A stretch of 64,000 nt of DNA, from assembly GCA_964619935.1 (NCBI GenBank), contig CAZUGO010000020.1:60340-124339 (forward strand). Direction: 5' to 3'. Source of the DNA: CAZUGO01 sp964619935. GTDB lineage: Bacteria > Planctomycetota > Phycisphaerae > UBA1845 > CAIVHJ01. The notes under the pieces were generated by a model that saw nothing but the letters and a program-made list of their open reading frames with translations, ran no database searches and was not told where the DNA came from. Positions 26,970-37,095 of the stretch are shown here, piece by piece; position 1 is the first letter of the stretch, and every line of letters begins with the position of its first letter. The translations under genes and the position numbers were made by a program.

Positions 26970-26997
26970 CCGGCTGGCCGCGGTTTTTGCCAGCCGG
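26970..26997. terminator. Strong hairpin inside the acyl-CoA operon
   Basis: CCGGCTGGC (26970-26978) and GCCAGCCGG (26989-26997) make a perfect 9-bp GC-rich stem with a 10-base loop in the 170-base gap between the B12/GTPase gene and etfB. No T-run follows on the minus strand, so attenuation or transcript stabilisation is as likely as termination. Confidence 0.35.
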
Positions 26998-27081
26998 CCG
27001 GCTGCGGCGGCCTGCGGCGGGCGGCGGGTCTCGCGAAACCGCGGGGACGCACGGCTGTCTGGCGCTGCCGCCGCCGGAGGA

Positions 27082-28209
27082 TCAGGCAGATGGTGGAAGC
27101 GGGCGGGCGGGCGCCTGCCCGACCATCCAGTCGGCGACCGGGTCCAAACCCTCGTCATGCAGCGCGCTGACCCGCCACACCGGCCGGGCATCGCCGACCG
27201 CGTCCAGCAGGTTGCCGCACGTGGCGTCCGCCCCAGGCAGATCGCACTTGTTGATGACATAGGCGCTGGCGATCTCCATGATTCCGGCCTTGGAGAACTG
27301 CACGTCGTCGCCGCTGTCGGGCATCAGCAGCAGCAGGATGTTACGGGTAACCTGCAGCACGGCGGTGTCGCCCTGTCCGGTGCCGACGGTCTCGATCAGG
27401 ATGATGTCGAATCCAAACCCGCCCAACAGGCGGATGATGTCACCGACGTGCGGCCCCAACCCGCCCTGCTCATTTGCTGAGGACAGGCTGCGTACGAAGA
27501 AGCCGTCGTCCGGATCATGGCGCATCATCCGCAGGCGATCGCCAAGCAGCGCCCCGCCGGTCAGCGGGCTGGTCGGATCGACCGCCACCACGGCCACCTT
27601 CAGGTCGCGGTTCCGCAGGGTGGTGGCCATTTTGGAGATGAACGAACTCTTGCCCACGCCCGGCGATCCGGTGATGCCGAAAATCCGCGCCGGCGGTTCC
27701 GGCAGCTCCAGGTCGGCGGTCCCGGTTCGCTGGAGGTGGGTGATCAACCGGGCCAGCGCCTTGACGCTCCCGCCGCGATACTCGTTGAGCAGCGCGTTCA
27801 AATCGCGGGCAGCGCGCGCATCGACCAGCCGGCGGATGGCCGCCACGATGTCCGCGATGGACGAACCTGGGTTGAAGACCTCGTCGACCCCCATGTCCTT
27901 GAGGCGGCCGTAGTCCGACTGCGGGACGATACCGCCCAGAATGAGTGGCACGTCGCTTATGCCGTATTCCTTCTGATAACGGACCACCTCCGGCATGATG
28001 GTCAGGTGTGCGGCGCTGTGCAGACTGACGCCGATGATGTCGACGTCCTCCTGCATCGCGGCGTGCACCGTGGCCAGCGGCGTCTGCCACAGCCCGGTGT
28101 AAATGACCTCGATCCCGGCGTCCCGGAAGGCCCGAGCCAGCAGCTTGACGCCGCGATCGTGGCCGTCCAGGCCGATCTTGGAGAGCAGAATGCGGACGGC
28201 GGAATCCAT
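27082..28209 (-). CDS. Fusion of B12-binding domain and MeaB-type GTPase chaperone
   Basis: 375 aa. Residues 1 to about 135 form a cobalamin-binding domain with the DxHxxG motif (KIGLDGHDRG), SLHSAAH and LILGGIVP, equivalent to the small subunit of two-subunit acyl-CoA mutases. Residues about 145-375 are a MeaB/ArgK G-domain: P-loop GSPGVGKSS, VVAVDPTSPLTGGALLGDRLRM, ETVGTGQGD and NKCD. MeaB-type GTPases load and protect the cofactor of B12 mutases. Fusing both parts mirrors the first two domains of IcmF, with the catalytic domain on the gene 51 bases upstream. ATG at 28209 begins the B12 domain. Confidence 0.9.
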   Translation of the reverse strand: MDSAVRILLSKIGLDGHDRGVKLLARAFRDAGIEVIYTGLWQTPLATVHAAMQEDVDIIGVSLHSAAHLTIMPEVVRYQKEYGISDVPLILGGIVPQSDYGRLKDMGVDEVFNPGSSIADIVAAIRRLVDARAARDLNALLNEYRGGSVKALARLITHLQRTGTADLELPEPPARIFGITGSPGVGKSSFISKMATTLRNRDLKVAVVAVDPTSPLTGGALLGDRLRMMRHDPDDGFFVRSLSSANEQGGLGPHVGDIIRLLGGFGFDIILIETVGTGQGDTAVLQVTRNILLLLMPDSGDDVQFSKAGIMEIASAYVINKCDLPGADATCGNLLDAVGDARPVWRVSALHDEGLDPVADWMVGQAPARPLPPSA

Positions 28210-28260
28210 GGCTCGCCATGATAGTTCAGGGGCGGGCCAGATCAAAGGGGGCGGAGGTGG

Positions 28261-29856
<1,596 letters not shown>

Positions 29857-29883
29857 GTGCACGGGTCCTGCCAGAAACCTGGG

Positions 29884-30642
29884 TCAGTCTTGCGGATTCC
29901 ACGGCGCCGGGCGCTTCTCCAGAAACGCCCGCATCCCGGCGGCGGCCTGACCCGCCTCAAAGCAGGCCACGAAGCAGTCGATCTCGCCACCCCCGCCCAG
30001 CGCCGCCTTGGCCTGGGCAATGGCCGCGGGTCCGGCGACGGTCAGTTTGCGGAAGAACGCTCCAATCAGCGGTTCGAGGTCTTCCGCCGAGTTGACGATT
30101 TCGTCGACCAAGCCGATCTCCAGGGCCTGCTCGCCTTTGATGGACTGGCCGCCAAGAATCAGCTTGCGGGCCCACGCCCCACCGACCAGCCGGGGCAGAC
30201 GGGTGGTGCCGCCCCAGCCCGGGATCAGGCCGAGCAACACCTCCGGCTGACCGATGTTGATGCTCTTGACCGCAAAACGGAAGTCGCAGGCCAGGGCGAA
30301 CTCACAGCCCCCGCCCAGGGCGACACCTTGCAGGGCGGCCACGGTGACCTGCGGCAGCGCTGCGACGGCGTCCAAGACGCGGTGCCCGAGTTCAGCCATG
30401 GACCGGGCCGCGGCGGCGTCGTATTGGGACATGGCCTTGATGTTGGCTCCCGCCAAGAAGGCCTTGCCTTCGCCCCGAAACACCACGAAGCGCACCTGGC
30501 GGTCGGCGGTCAGGTTGGCGACCGCCTGCTGCAACTCGGCGAGAAACTCGGTGGAGGCAACGTTGAGACCGGACTCGGTGCGGAAGGTGACGTTTGCTCG
30601 CCCACCATCGCGCTCCAGAACCACGTGGGTGTGCGCGCTCAT
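29884..30642 (-). CDS. Enoyl-CoA hydratase/isomerase (crotonase family)
   Basis: 252 aa, normal for crotonases. The oxyanion-hole segments are FLAGANIKAMS and GVALGGGCEFALACDFR. The two acidic positions used by true hydratases are present as Glu in GGCEF and Glu in GQPEVLLGLIPGWGGT. It likely hydrates short enoyl-CoA such as crotonyl- or methacrylyl-CoA in the cytosol. It is the first gene of the minus-strand run that includes the B12 mutase, EtfBA and the methylcitrate genes. ATG at 30642 is used; a TTG one codon earlier is also open. The predicted promoter lies 60 bases upstream. Confidence 0.9.
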   Translation of the reverse strand: MSAHTHVVLERDGGRANVTFRTESGLNVASTEFLAELQQAVANLTADRQVRFVVFRGEGKAFLAGANIKAMSQYDAAAARSMAELGHRVLDAVAALPQVTVAALQGVALGGGCEFALACDFRFAVKSINIGQPEVLLGLIPGWGGTTRLPRLVGGAWARKLILGGQSIKGEQALEIGLVDEIVNSAEDLEPLIGAFFRKLTVAGPAAIAQAKAALGGGGEIDCFVACFEAGQAAAGMRAFLEKRPAPWNPQD

Positions 30643-30701
30643 CAAGGTGATCCTTTGCGAACCCGAAGATCATCGCTGGCATGGCGATCCAGTTGAACTT
30701 C

Positions 30702-30730
30702 ATCATATCTCGATCATTGCGGAACCGCAA
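30702..30730 (-). promoter_or_regulatory. Candidate promoter of the acyl-CoA operon, with overlapping inverted repeat
   Basis: Reading the minus strand, TTGCGG (30730-30725), 17-bp spacer, TATGAT (30707-30702). The -10 matches 5 of 6 positions, the -35 3 of 6. The -35 box is one arm of the inverted repeat TTGCGG-AA-CCGCAA (30717-30730), a possible repressor site. The 5' leader to the crotonase ATG would be about 55 bases. Confidence 0.45.
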
Positions 30731-30760
30731 ATGGCCCGTCGGCGCGTTCCCCAATACGGT

Positions 30761-30789
30761 TTGACCTGTCTGGGTGATGGTGGTAGCTT
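30761..30789 (+). promoter_or_regulatory. Weak candidate promoter for the SurA-like gene
   Basis: TTGACC (30761-30766), 17-bp spacer, TAGCTT (30784-30789), about 220 bases upstream of the ATG at 31009. The -35 is good, the -10 poor. Apart from the two divergent promoters no feature was seen in 30643-31008. Confidence 0.25.
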
Positions 30790-31008
30790 CTGCGGCAACC
30801 GATCGGATGTGTCCCCTGCCTGGGTGGTGTCGGGCGCCGGCATTTCCCGTTGGTCAATGATTTCGGCCCGAATCGTCGGGGAATCTGCGGGCGATGGGGA
30901 TCAGCGAGCAGCGCCGGCCGGATGTGCTTGGACGATGTCGCCCGCCGGGTCCGCACGTGTCCTGTGAGTCAACCCCATATTGAGATGCCACTGGAGGCGC
31001 GCTTCACG

Positions 31009-32055
31009 ATGAGCTGTCGGTTCATGATTCCTGCGGTGCTGGTCGCGCTGGGGTGGTCGACCGTCGCTGCCGGCCAACCGACCCCCAGCACCCAGCCGGC
31101 GGCCACCCAGCCGGCGGCCCCGGCCGTCGCGGCAACCGTCAACGGAGCGCCGATCGCTGAGTCGCAGATCGACGAAGTGTTCAGCGACATCGTCGAGCAG
31201 CAGACCCAGGGGCGGACCGTGCCGCCGGCGGTGCTCGACGAGGCCCGCCAGCGCCTGCGTCCCCAGATCCTCGATGCCCTGATCGACAACCGCCTGCTGG
31301 ATCAGAAGGCCAAGGAAATGAACGTCACGGTCAGTTCGGAAGACTGCCTCAAGGCCATCCGCGAAGATCTGGACGACAGCCTGCTGCGCAGCGGCGTGAC
31401 TCGTGAGGAGTTCACCCGCCAACTCCAGACGTTGCAGCATATGACCCTCGACGACTTCGTGAAGCAACGGGCGGCCGAGCCGGGCCTGCAGCAGGCCCTG
31501 ACTCATGCCAAACTTCTGGAGAAAGTCTATCCCCAGGATCTCGTGGTGACCGATGCACAGATCGAGGCCCGTTACCAGGAGGAGCTCGCGGAGGTCTTCA
31601 GCCGCCCGGAAAAAGTCCGGGCCAGCCACATTCTGGTGGCGGTCGCGCCAAGCGGCACCTCGGAGGACCGCACGGCCGCCCGGACCCAGATTGATGAGTT
31701 GTTGGTGCAGAGCCGTGCTGCCGACGCGGATTTTGCGGCCTTGGCCCGCGCCCATTCGGATTGTTCGTCGGCACCGCAGGGGGGCGACCTGGGCTTCTTC
31801 CCGAGGGACGGCGCCATGGTTGAACCGTTTGCAGCCGCGGCCTTTGCCCTGAACGTCGGCAATATCAGTGACGTGGTGGAAACCCAGTTCGGTTACCACA
31901 TCATCAAGCTGACCGATCGCAAACCGGCGGAGACCATCCCACTGGATCAGGCCCGCCATGCCGTCCGCGAAGCGCTGAAGACGCAGAAGCTGGGGGAGTT
32001 GCGGCAGCAGCTAGCCGGCCAACTGCGTGCGCGGGCCGCCATCGTCACGAACTGA
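31009..32055 (+). CDS. SurA-like periplasmic peptidyl-prolyl isomerase
   Basis: 348 aa. The signal peptide (MSCRFMIPAVLVALGWSTVAAG) is followed by a Thr/Pro/Ala-rich linker, a SurA-like N-terminal chaperone domain starting at ATVNGAPIAESQIDEVF, and one parvulin domain with RASHILVAV, SDCSSAPQGGDLGFFPRDGAMVEPF and TQFGYHIIKLTDR. It would assist folding of exported proteins, of which this region encodes many. ATG at 31009 has GGAGG 11 bases upstream; an in-frame ATG at 30985 gives a longer n-region. It ends 25 bases before the radical SAM gene and may be cotranscribed. Confidence 0.88.
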   Translation: MSCRFMIPAVLVALGWSTVAAGQPTPSTQPAATQPAAPAVAATVNGAPIAESQIDEVFSDIVEQQTQGRTVPPAVLDEARQRLRPQILDALIDNRLLDQKAKEMNVTVSSEDCLKAIREDLDDSLLRSGVTREEFTRQLQTLQHMTLDDFVKQRAAEPGLQQALTHAKLLEKVYPQDLVVTDAQIEARYQEELAEVFSRPEKVRASHILVAVAPSGTSEDRTAARTQIDELLVQSRAADADFAALARAHSDCSSAPQGGDLGFFPRDGAMVEPFAAAAFALNVGNISDVVETQFGYHIIKLTDRKPAETIPLDQARHAVREALKTQKLGELRQQLAGQLRARAAIVTN

Positions 32056-32080
32056 GCGCCCGTTAGAAAGGAACAAGTCG

Positions 32081-33655
32081 ATGAAGATCGCCCTGGTCAA
32101 TCCAATCACCCGCCGCAATCAGGGATACCACACCGGCGGCAGCCTGATTCCGCAGTTGGGCCTCCAGGTGCTCGCTGAATTGGTCCCCCCGGGGCACACA
32201 GTCGATGTCATCGACGAGATTTTTGGAGCCCGCGACACCGAGCAGCGGCTGACCACCACGGGCTACGACCTGGTCGGCATCACCGCTTACACCAGCGGGG
32301 CGACGCGGGCTTACGAGATTGCCGACGCCTGCCGGCGGGCCGGCATTCAGACCATCATGGGCGGGCCGCACGCGTCGGCCTGCCCCGATGAGGCCGCCGG
32401 CCACTTCGACGCGGTCGCGGTCGGCGAGTGCGACGAAATCTGGCCGGGGATCGTGGCCGACGCCGCCAACCAGCGATTGCAGTCGCGTTATCAAGGAACG
32501 CTGTCCGATCTCGAGCAACTCGGCCTGGGTCGCGCCCGCCAGAATACCGAGCCGCTCAACGGGCGCTACAGCGTGTCGGCGATTCAGACCTCACGCGGCT
32601 GTCCGGTCGGGTGCGAGTACTGTTCGGTGACCACCTTCAATGGGGCGCCCATCCGCCGCCGGCGGATTGCCGACATTGTGGAAGAGTGGAACCGCACGCC
32701 GCGCAAGTTCATCTTCGTCGTCGACGACAACTTCTTCGGCGTCGGCGAGCGCCATGCCGAGTGGGCCAAGGAACTGCTCCGGGCGATCATTCGCCACGGC
32801 AAGAAGCGGCTGTGGTTCAGCCAGACGACCATCAACATGGGCGCCGACACCGAAGGCCTGCGGCTGGCCTACCAGGCCGGCTGCCGCGGGATGCTCATCG
32901 GCTTTGAGACCTTTAACGAGGAGACGCTCAAGCGCTACCACAAGGGCATCAACCGCAAGAATCTCAGCAACTACCAGGGGCTGGTGGACAGCTTCCACCG
33001 CGCCGGGATCTCGGTGTTCGGCGGGTTCATCATCGGTTCCGATGAAGACACTCCGGAGACCGTGGCCGACACCGCCCTGGCCGCCGTGCACATGGGCGTG
33101 GACATCATCCAGGTGACCAACCTGACCCCGCTGCCCGGCACCAAGATGTTCGACCGCTTTCGCGCCGCCGGCCTGCTGTTCGCCGAAGACTACCCGCAGG
33201 ATTGGGAGCGCTACGCCTTCAGTGAAACCATCTACAATCCCAAGCGCATGACCGCTCGCGAATTGGATGAGGCCATTTACGAGCTGCGCTACACCGCGGC
33301 GCGCGGCTCGTGGGTCTGGAAGCGAACCTTGCGGACCTTGCTGCGGACGCGCTCGCTGACGGCGGCGCTGTTCGTGCACGGCACCAACAGCGGGTGGAAG
33401 CGCATGGCCAAGATCCAGGCGCCGTATGACGCGGCGCGTTTTGGATTCGCCCCCAAGCCCTCCGCCCGGGTCAACAAGATCCGCGATTCGTTCCGCATGC
33501 ACCTCAGCGCGCGATTCACGCCCGAGGCCCCGCCGGTTCGCCCGCCCCAGCCGGCTGCAGTGCTCAGCGAACCGCCGCTGCAACCGGCCCTGGCCGTACC
33601 GCTGCCGGTGATCAATGCCCAGATGCCCGCATCTGCGGCCGCGGCCCAAGGCTGA
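32081..33655 (+). CDS. Radical SAM protein with N-terminal B12-binding-like domain
   Basis: 524 aa. Residues 1 to about 150 form a cobalamin-binding-like Rossmann domain (MKIALVNPITRRNQGYH, GGPHASACPDEAA) that lacks the cobalt-ligating DxHxxG. The radical SAM core follows with GCPVGCEYCSV (Cx3Cx2C), VVDDNFFG, IGFETFNEETLKRYHKG and FIIGSDEDTPET. The C-terminus has the DUF4070-like region ending in a Pro-rich tail. Such proteins include BchE- and Hpn-type enzymes acting on lipids or tetrapyrroles; the substrate here is unknown. ATG at 32081 follows GAAAGGAAC. It is convergent with the microcompartment operon, with only 25 bases between stops. Confidence 0.85.
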   Translation: MKIALVNPITRRNQGYHTGGSLIPQLGLQVLAELVPPGHTVDVIDEIFGARDTEQRLTTTGYDLVGITAYTSGATRAYEIADACRRAGIQTIMGGPHASACPDEAAGHFDAVAVGECDEIWPGIVADAANQRLQSRYQGTLSDLEQLGLGRARQNTEPLNGRYSVSAIQTSRGCPVGCEYCSVTTFNGAPIRRRRIADIVEEWNRTPRKFIFVVDDNFFGVGERHAEWAKELLRAIIRHGKKRLWFSQTTINMGADTEGLRLAYQAGCRGMLIGFETFNEETLKRYHKGINRKNLSNYQGLVDSFHRAGISVFGGFIIGSDEDTPETVADTALAAVHMGVDIIQVTNLTPLPGTKMFDRFRAAGLLFAEDYPQDWERYAFSETIYNPKRMTARELDEAIYELRYTAARGSWVWKRTLRTLLRTRSLTAALFVHGTNSGWKRMAKIQAPYDAARFGFAPKPSARVNKIRDSFRMHLSARFTPEAPPVRPPQPAAVLSEPPLQPALAVPLPVINAQMPASAAAAQG

Positions 33656-33680
33656 GGGTGGCGTGGAGGCCCCGGCGGCC

Positions 33681-33953
33681 CTATGGGGTTCCGGCGGACT
33701 CGTCGACGATGCCGATGATTACGGAACGGACCGGCGCCCGGGGGTCCCCGAGCACCTGGCGGGCGGAGTTGCCTTCGTCAATGACCAGCACGACCTGGCC
33801 GACCCGGGCGTCGACCGCGTCGACCGCGACCAGGTAGCTGCCCAAGTCGCGGCCGGTGTGATCCAGGCGGTCGAGCAGCAGCATCCGGCGGTTTTCGTAG
33901 GCCGGGTGCTTGATGGTGGCGACCACCGTGCCGGTGACCTTGCCCAGAATCAT
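33681..33953 (-). CDS. BMC-P pentameric shell protein (EutN/CcmL family), last gene of operon
   Basis: 90 aa of the EutN/CcmL family. Characteristic sequences are MILGKVTGTVVATIKHP at the N-terminus, LVAVDAVDARVGQVVLVIDEGNSAR and the terminal IIGIVDE. Pentamers cap the vertices of bacterial microcompartments. ATG at 33953 overlaps the end of the preceding BMC-P gene by 4 bases. One of three BMC-P paralogues in this operon; the three differ clearly in sequence, so distinct vertex types are possible. Confidence 0.92.
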   Translation of the reverse strand: MILGKVTGTVVATIKHPAYENRRMLLLDRLDHTGRDLGSYLVAVDAVDARVGQVVLVIDEGNSARQVLGDPRAPVRSVIIGIVDESAGTP

Positions 33954-34231
33954 GATTGCCACCCCGCACGATCGACATGATCGACAATGCCCACGATGGC
34001 GTGGTCCACCGGAACAAACCACGGGTCGAGTGCCAAGGCCGCCTCCCGCCCGCCTTCGTACAGAATCAACTCCTCGGGGCCGGCCATGCGGGTGGCGTCG
34101 GCCGCGACCAGCGGGGTGCCGGAGTCGGCACCGCGGCGATCCAGCGGCTGAACCACCAGCAGCGGAACGCCCTGCAATCCGGTGGAGCGGATGCTGGAGA
34201 CGACTGTGCCAATGACCCGACCCAACTGCAT
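33950..34231 (-). CDS. BMC-P pentameric shell protein, second paralogue
   Basis: 93 aa EutN/CcmL-type vertex protein: MQLGRVIGTVVSSIRSTGLQG, LLVVQPLDRRG, VAADATRMAGPEELILYEGGREAA and HAIVGIVD. The body between the core strands is longer and more acidic than in its downstream neighbour. ATG at 34231 gives the family start; an upstream in-frame codon adds only Gly/Ala-rich sequence. It begins 23 bases after the tandem BMC protein gene and overlaps the next gene by 4 bases. Confidence 0.92.
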   Translation of the reverse strand: MQLGRVIGTVVSSIRSTGLQGVPLLVVQPLDRRGADSGTPLVAADATRMAGPEELILYEGGREAALALDPWFVPVDHAIVGIVDHVDRAGWQS

Positions 34232-34254
34232 CGCGACCGCGCCTCCGCCGGCAA

Positions 34255-34827
34255 TCACTCAGTGAACGCCGTGGACCGTTCGATTCGTTGCCGCAACTCC
34301 AGATGTTGCCGCGGGATGATCACCCAGCGGGCGTTCGCCGGATCGCCGGAGGTGGCCATCGCGGCCTCAACGGCCGCCGCGACGTCGTGAACCTTGCCGC
34401 TCAAGTGGGTCAGGCCCTTGCCGCCCAACCCGTCACCCAGCCGGATCTCGACCACGCAGACGTCGGCGGTCTTGACGGCGCGATCGGCCGCCCGCACCGT
34501 CGCCGGAATCGAAGCCATTTCCAGAATGCCGAGGGCATCGCCGTCGTTGGCCCGGCGGGTGCCCTGGACCGCGTCGTAGACCTGGGCGGCGACGTCGGCC
34601 AGCAAAATGTGATCGCGCAAGGCGCCGCCTTCCAGGCGCAGGGCCTCGCGGTAGGCCTCTTCCACCGCGGCCACGGCCCCGCCGACCAGGATGATGTACT
34701 TGCCGGGCTGGACGGTGCCGAAACGGACGCGGTCCAGGGGCGCCCGCTTGATCATGGCGTCGGCCGCCTGCGTGCCGGCAGCCACGCTGTCGAATTCCAG
34801 AACTGCAATGGCCGTGTGGTCGTTCAT
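34255..34827 (-). CDS. Tandem-domain BMC-T shell protein
   Basis: 190 aa consisting of two consecutive BMC folds: first IAVLEFDSVAAGTQAADAMIKRAPL with GKYIILVGGAVAAVEEA, second LGILEMASIPATVRAADRAVKTADV with HLSGKVHDVAAAVEAAM. Tandem BMC-T proteins form trimers with hexagonal outline that tile the shell facets, often with a larger gated pore. The ATG overlaps the aldehyde dehydrogenase stop as ATGA, so translation is likely coupled. Confidence 0.9.
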   Translation of the reverse strand: MNDHTAIAVLEFDSVAAGTQAADAMIKRAPLDRVRFGTVQPGKYIILVGGAVAAVEEAYREALRLEGGALRDHILLADVAAQVYDAVQGTRRANDGDALGILEMASIPATVRAADRAVKTADVCVVEIRLGDGLGGKGLTHLSGKVHDVAAAVEAAMATSGDPANARWVIIPRQHLELRQRIERSTAFTE

Positions 34828-36287
34828 ACGATCCTGAAGTGATCCACCAGCACGCAGCGCCGCTCGCGGCTGAAACTGTGCGGGCCGGTCATGCCCTCAC
34901 CGGTCGGGCTGGCAATGGAAAACGAAGAATAGCCCTCGCCGCCCGCGCCGAGCCCGGCGTAGCACGGCCCGTTCTTGACGAAAATGCTGCAGTTCATCAG
35001 CCGGGCCATGCGGCTGAGCTTGTCGATATTCCGCGAGTGCATCGACGCGGTGTGCCGCCGTCCGCCCTCGGCGGAGGCCGCCAGGTCGATGCCCTCGTCG
35101 GCATTGCTCACCCGCACCACCGGGAAGACCGGCATGAGCTGCTCGGTCCAGACCAGCGGGTGCCGGGCGGGGACGTCCATGACCACCAGCCGGACCTCGT
35201 CGCCGGCGGAAACGCCGATCTTGCCCAGAATCAACCCGGCGTTCTTGCCGATCAGGTCGCGATCCACGACGCTGGACTGCGGCGCTTCGCGGCGCTGCTT
35301 GAAAACGAGGTTCTCCATCTGCCGGGCCTGGCTGTCGGTCAGCACCACGGCGCCGTGCTGCTGCATCGCCGCCAGGAACCGATCGGCCACCCCGGCCACC
35401 ACGAAGGCTTCCTTCTCATCGGTGCAGATGACGTTGTTGTCGAACGAGGCTCCGCGGACCACGTCGCGGCCGGCGCGGTCGATGTCGGCGGTCTCGTCGA
35501 CCACCGCCGGCGGGTTTCCCGGGCCGGCACACACCGCCCGCTTGCCGCTGTGCATGGCCGCTTCGACCACACCCGGTCCGCCGGTGACCACCAGCAACCG
35601 CACCCCGTGGTGTTGCATCAACGCCTGGGCCGACTCGATGGTCGGCTCGGCAATGCCGGTGACCAGGTTCGCCGGACCACCGGCGGCGGTGATCGCTTCA
35701 TTCAGCAGGGCGATGTTGTCCATCGAGACCCGTTTGGCCATGGGATGCACGTTAAACACCACCGCGTTGCCGGCCGCCAGCATGCCGATGGTGTTGCAGA
35801 TGATGGTCGAGGTCGGGTTGGTGCTCGGCGTAATCGAGGCAATCACCCCAAACGGCGCCCGCTCCATCAGCATCAGGCCGTGGTCGCCGCTGGTGGCCTC
35901 CGCCCGCAGCACCTCCGGGCCGGGGGTCTTGCGGGCCACCAGTTCGTTCTTGACCCGCTTGTCTTCCCAGCGGCCCAGGCCGGTCTCGGCCTGGGCCGCG
36001 CGAGCCAGCCGTTCGGCATGGGTCAACATCGACTGCCGAATGCCGGCAATGACCCGCTCGCGGCCCTCCAGGGTCGTGGCCTGAAACTGATGAAAGGCTT
36101 CGGTGGCCGCCGCAACCGCCGCATCGACGTCGGGAAACGCTCCGGCCGCCGCCGCCGCCCTCGGCGGGCTGCTGCGGTGGGCCTGGCCGCAGGCCGCCGG
36201 CGGGGCGGGTGGGGCCCCAGCGCCGGACAGGTGTTGCATGACCCGCCGGGCAATGGCATCGATTTGCGGGTTGGTCAGACCACCCAT
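34824..36287 (-). CDS. CoA-acylating aldehyde dehydrogenase with encapsulation peptide (PduP/EutE-like)
   Basis: 487 aa. Residues 3-20 form an amphipathic helix (LTNPQIDAIARRVMQHL), then a Pro/Ala/Gly-rich linker, as in microcompartment-targeted enzymes. The dehydrogenase core shows ITPSTNPTSTIICN, NVHPMAKR, VTGGPGVV, a catalytic Cys in FDNNVICTDEKE and AGLGAGGEGYSSF. It converts an aldehyde plus CoA and NAD into acyl-CoA; the DeoC in the operon would supply acetaldehyde. The targeting helix closely resembles the one preceding DeoC (IxxIARRM/V). No alcohol dehydrogenase or phosphotransacylase for cofactor recycling is encoded in the locus. Confidence 0.94.
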   Translation of the reverse strand: MGGLTNPQIDAIARRVMQHLSGAGAPPAPPAACGQAHRSSPPRAAAAAGAFPDVDAAVAAATEAFHQFQATTLEGRERVIAGIRQSMLTHAERLARAAQAETGLGRWEDKRVKNELVARKTPGPEVLRAEATSGDHGLMLMERAPFGVIASITPSTNPTSTIICNTIGMLAAGNAVVFNVHPMAKRVSMDNIALLNEAITAAGGPANLVTGIAEPTIESAQALMQHHGVRLLVVTGGPGVVEAAMHSGKRAVCAGPGNPPAVVDETADIDRAGRDVVRGASFDNNVICTDEKEAFVVAGVADRFLAAMQQHGAVVLTDSQARQMENLVFKQRREAPQSSVVDRDLIGKNAGLILGKIGVSAGDEVRLVVMDVPARHPLVWTEQLMPVFPVVRVSNADEGIDLAASAEGGRRHTASMHSRNIDKLSRMARLMNCSIFVKNGPCYAGLGAGGEGYSSFSIASPTGEGMTGPHSFSRERRCVLVDHFRIV

Positions 36288-36328
36288 GATCTAGGCTCCA
36301 CGATGGACCGCGGGCCGGGCAGACGCCA

Positions 36329-36637
36329 TCACGTGCCCGAGGCCGCAGCGCCCTTGCGATACTTGATTTCGCCGCCGATCTCCCAATGGTCGACGATGGC
36401 CATGATCACCGCGTCGCAGGGCCGCTTGTCGGTGACCGCGGTCTGCCGGGCGGAACTCCCGGACGCGAACAGCACCAACTCGCCGGGCCCCGAACCGACC
36501 GCGTCCACCGCGATCACCGTACCGCCGACGGCGACCCCGTTGCCATCCACCGGCTGGACCACCATGAACCGCAGACCGTTCATGCTGGGTTCCTTCTGGG
36601 TGGAAACCACTGTTCCGACGACCTTGGCCAGGACCAT
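36329..36637 (-). CDS. BMC-P pentameric shell protein, third paralogue
   Basis: 102 aa EutN/CcmL protein: MVLAKVVGTVVSTQKEPSMNGLRFMVVQPVD, VIAVDAVGSGPGELVLFASGSSAR and VIMAIVDHWEIGGEI, with a basic C-terminal extension KYRKGAAASGT absent from the other two copies. Pentamers occupy shell vertices. It lies 41 bases upstream of the aldehyde dehydrogenase start and 66 bases after the BMC-H gene. Confidence 0.93.
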   Translation of the reverse strand: MVLAKVVGTVVSTQKEPSMNGLRFMVVQPVDGNGVAVGGTVIAVDAVGSGPGELVLFASGSSARQTAVTDKRPCDAVIMAIVDHWEIGGEIKYRKGAAASGT

Positions 36638-36703
36638 GGTGTGCTCCGCTGCCGCCGGGCGAGCCGGCGGTTCGTTGGATCGGGGCGGCTTGCAGCCCGT
36701 GGG

Positions 36704-37012
36704 CTACTTTTTCTTGGACTCGGCCGCAGCCTGCTGCTGGCGACCCAGCGGCAGGGTGATATCGACATTGCTGTGCGGACGGGCGATCACGTGGACGGTG
36801 ACCAGCTCCCCGACCCGCGAGGCGGCCGCCTGGCCGGCTTCGCATGCCGCCCGCACCGCGGCGACATCGCCGCGGACCACCGCGGTGACGTAACCGCCGC
36901 CGATCTTCTCATAACTGACCAATTCCACTTTCGCCGCTTTGACCATGGCGTCGCTGGCTTCGACCATGGCGGCGAAGCCGCGTGTCTCGATCATTCCCAG
37001 GGCATCTGCCAT
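36704..37012 (-). CDS. BMC-H hexameric shell protein
   Basis: 102 aa single BMC domain, the major facet-forming hexamer: ADALGMIETRGFAAMVEASDAMVKAAKVELVSYEKIGGGYVTA, VRGDVAAVRAACEAGQAAA and a C-terminal IARPH. The short C-terminal tail is Gln/Ala/Lys rich. It is the only BMC-H in the locus, so a simple shell composed of one hexamer type, two BMC-T types and three BMC-P types is predicted. ATG at 37012; no upstream candidate fits the family. Confidence 0.94.
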   Translation of the reverse strand: MADALGMIETRGFAAMVEASDAMVKAAKVELVSYEKIGGGYVTAVVRGDVAAVRAACEAGQAAASRVGELVTVHVIARPHSNVDITLPLGRQQQAAAESKKK

Positions 37013-37095
37013 TGCTCGCTGTCTCCTTAGTGGTGGGCTCGAGCCCTGCGGTGGTGCGTTGGCAATCTCCGCCGCGGGCCCAATGCGCCCAATGA

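Noticed and set aside
30642..30645. TTG one codon upstream as start of the crotonase
   Set aside because: The adjacent ATG is the better start and nothing favours TTG.
34839..36893. 684-codon open frame antisense to the aldehyde dehydrogenase and a BMC-P gene
   Set aside because: Low-complexity shadow composition and no ribosome-binding site; the minus-strand genes are clearly real.
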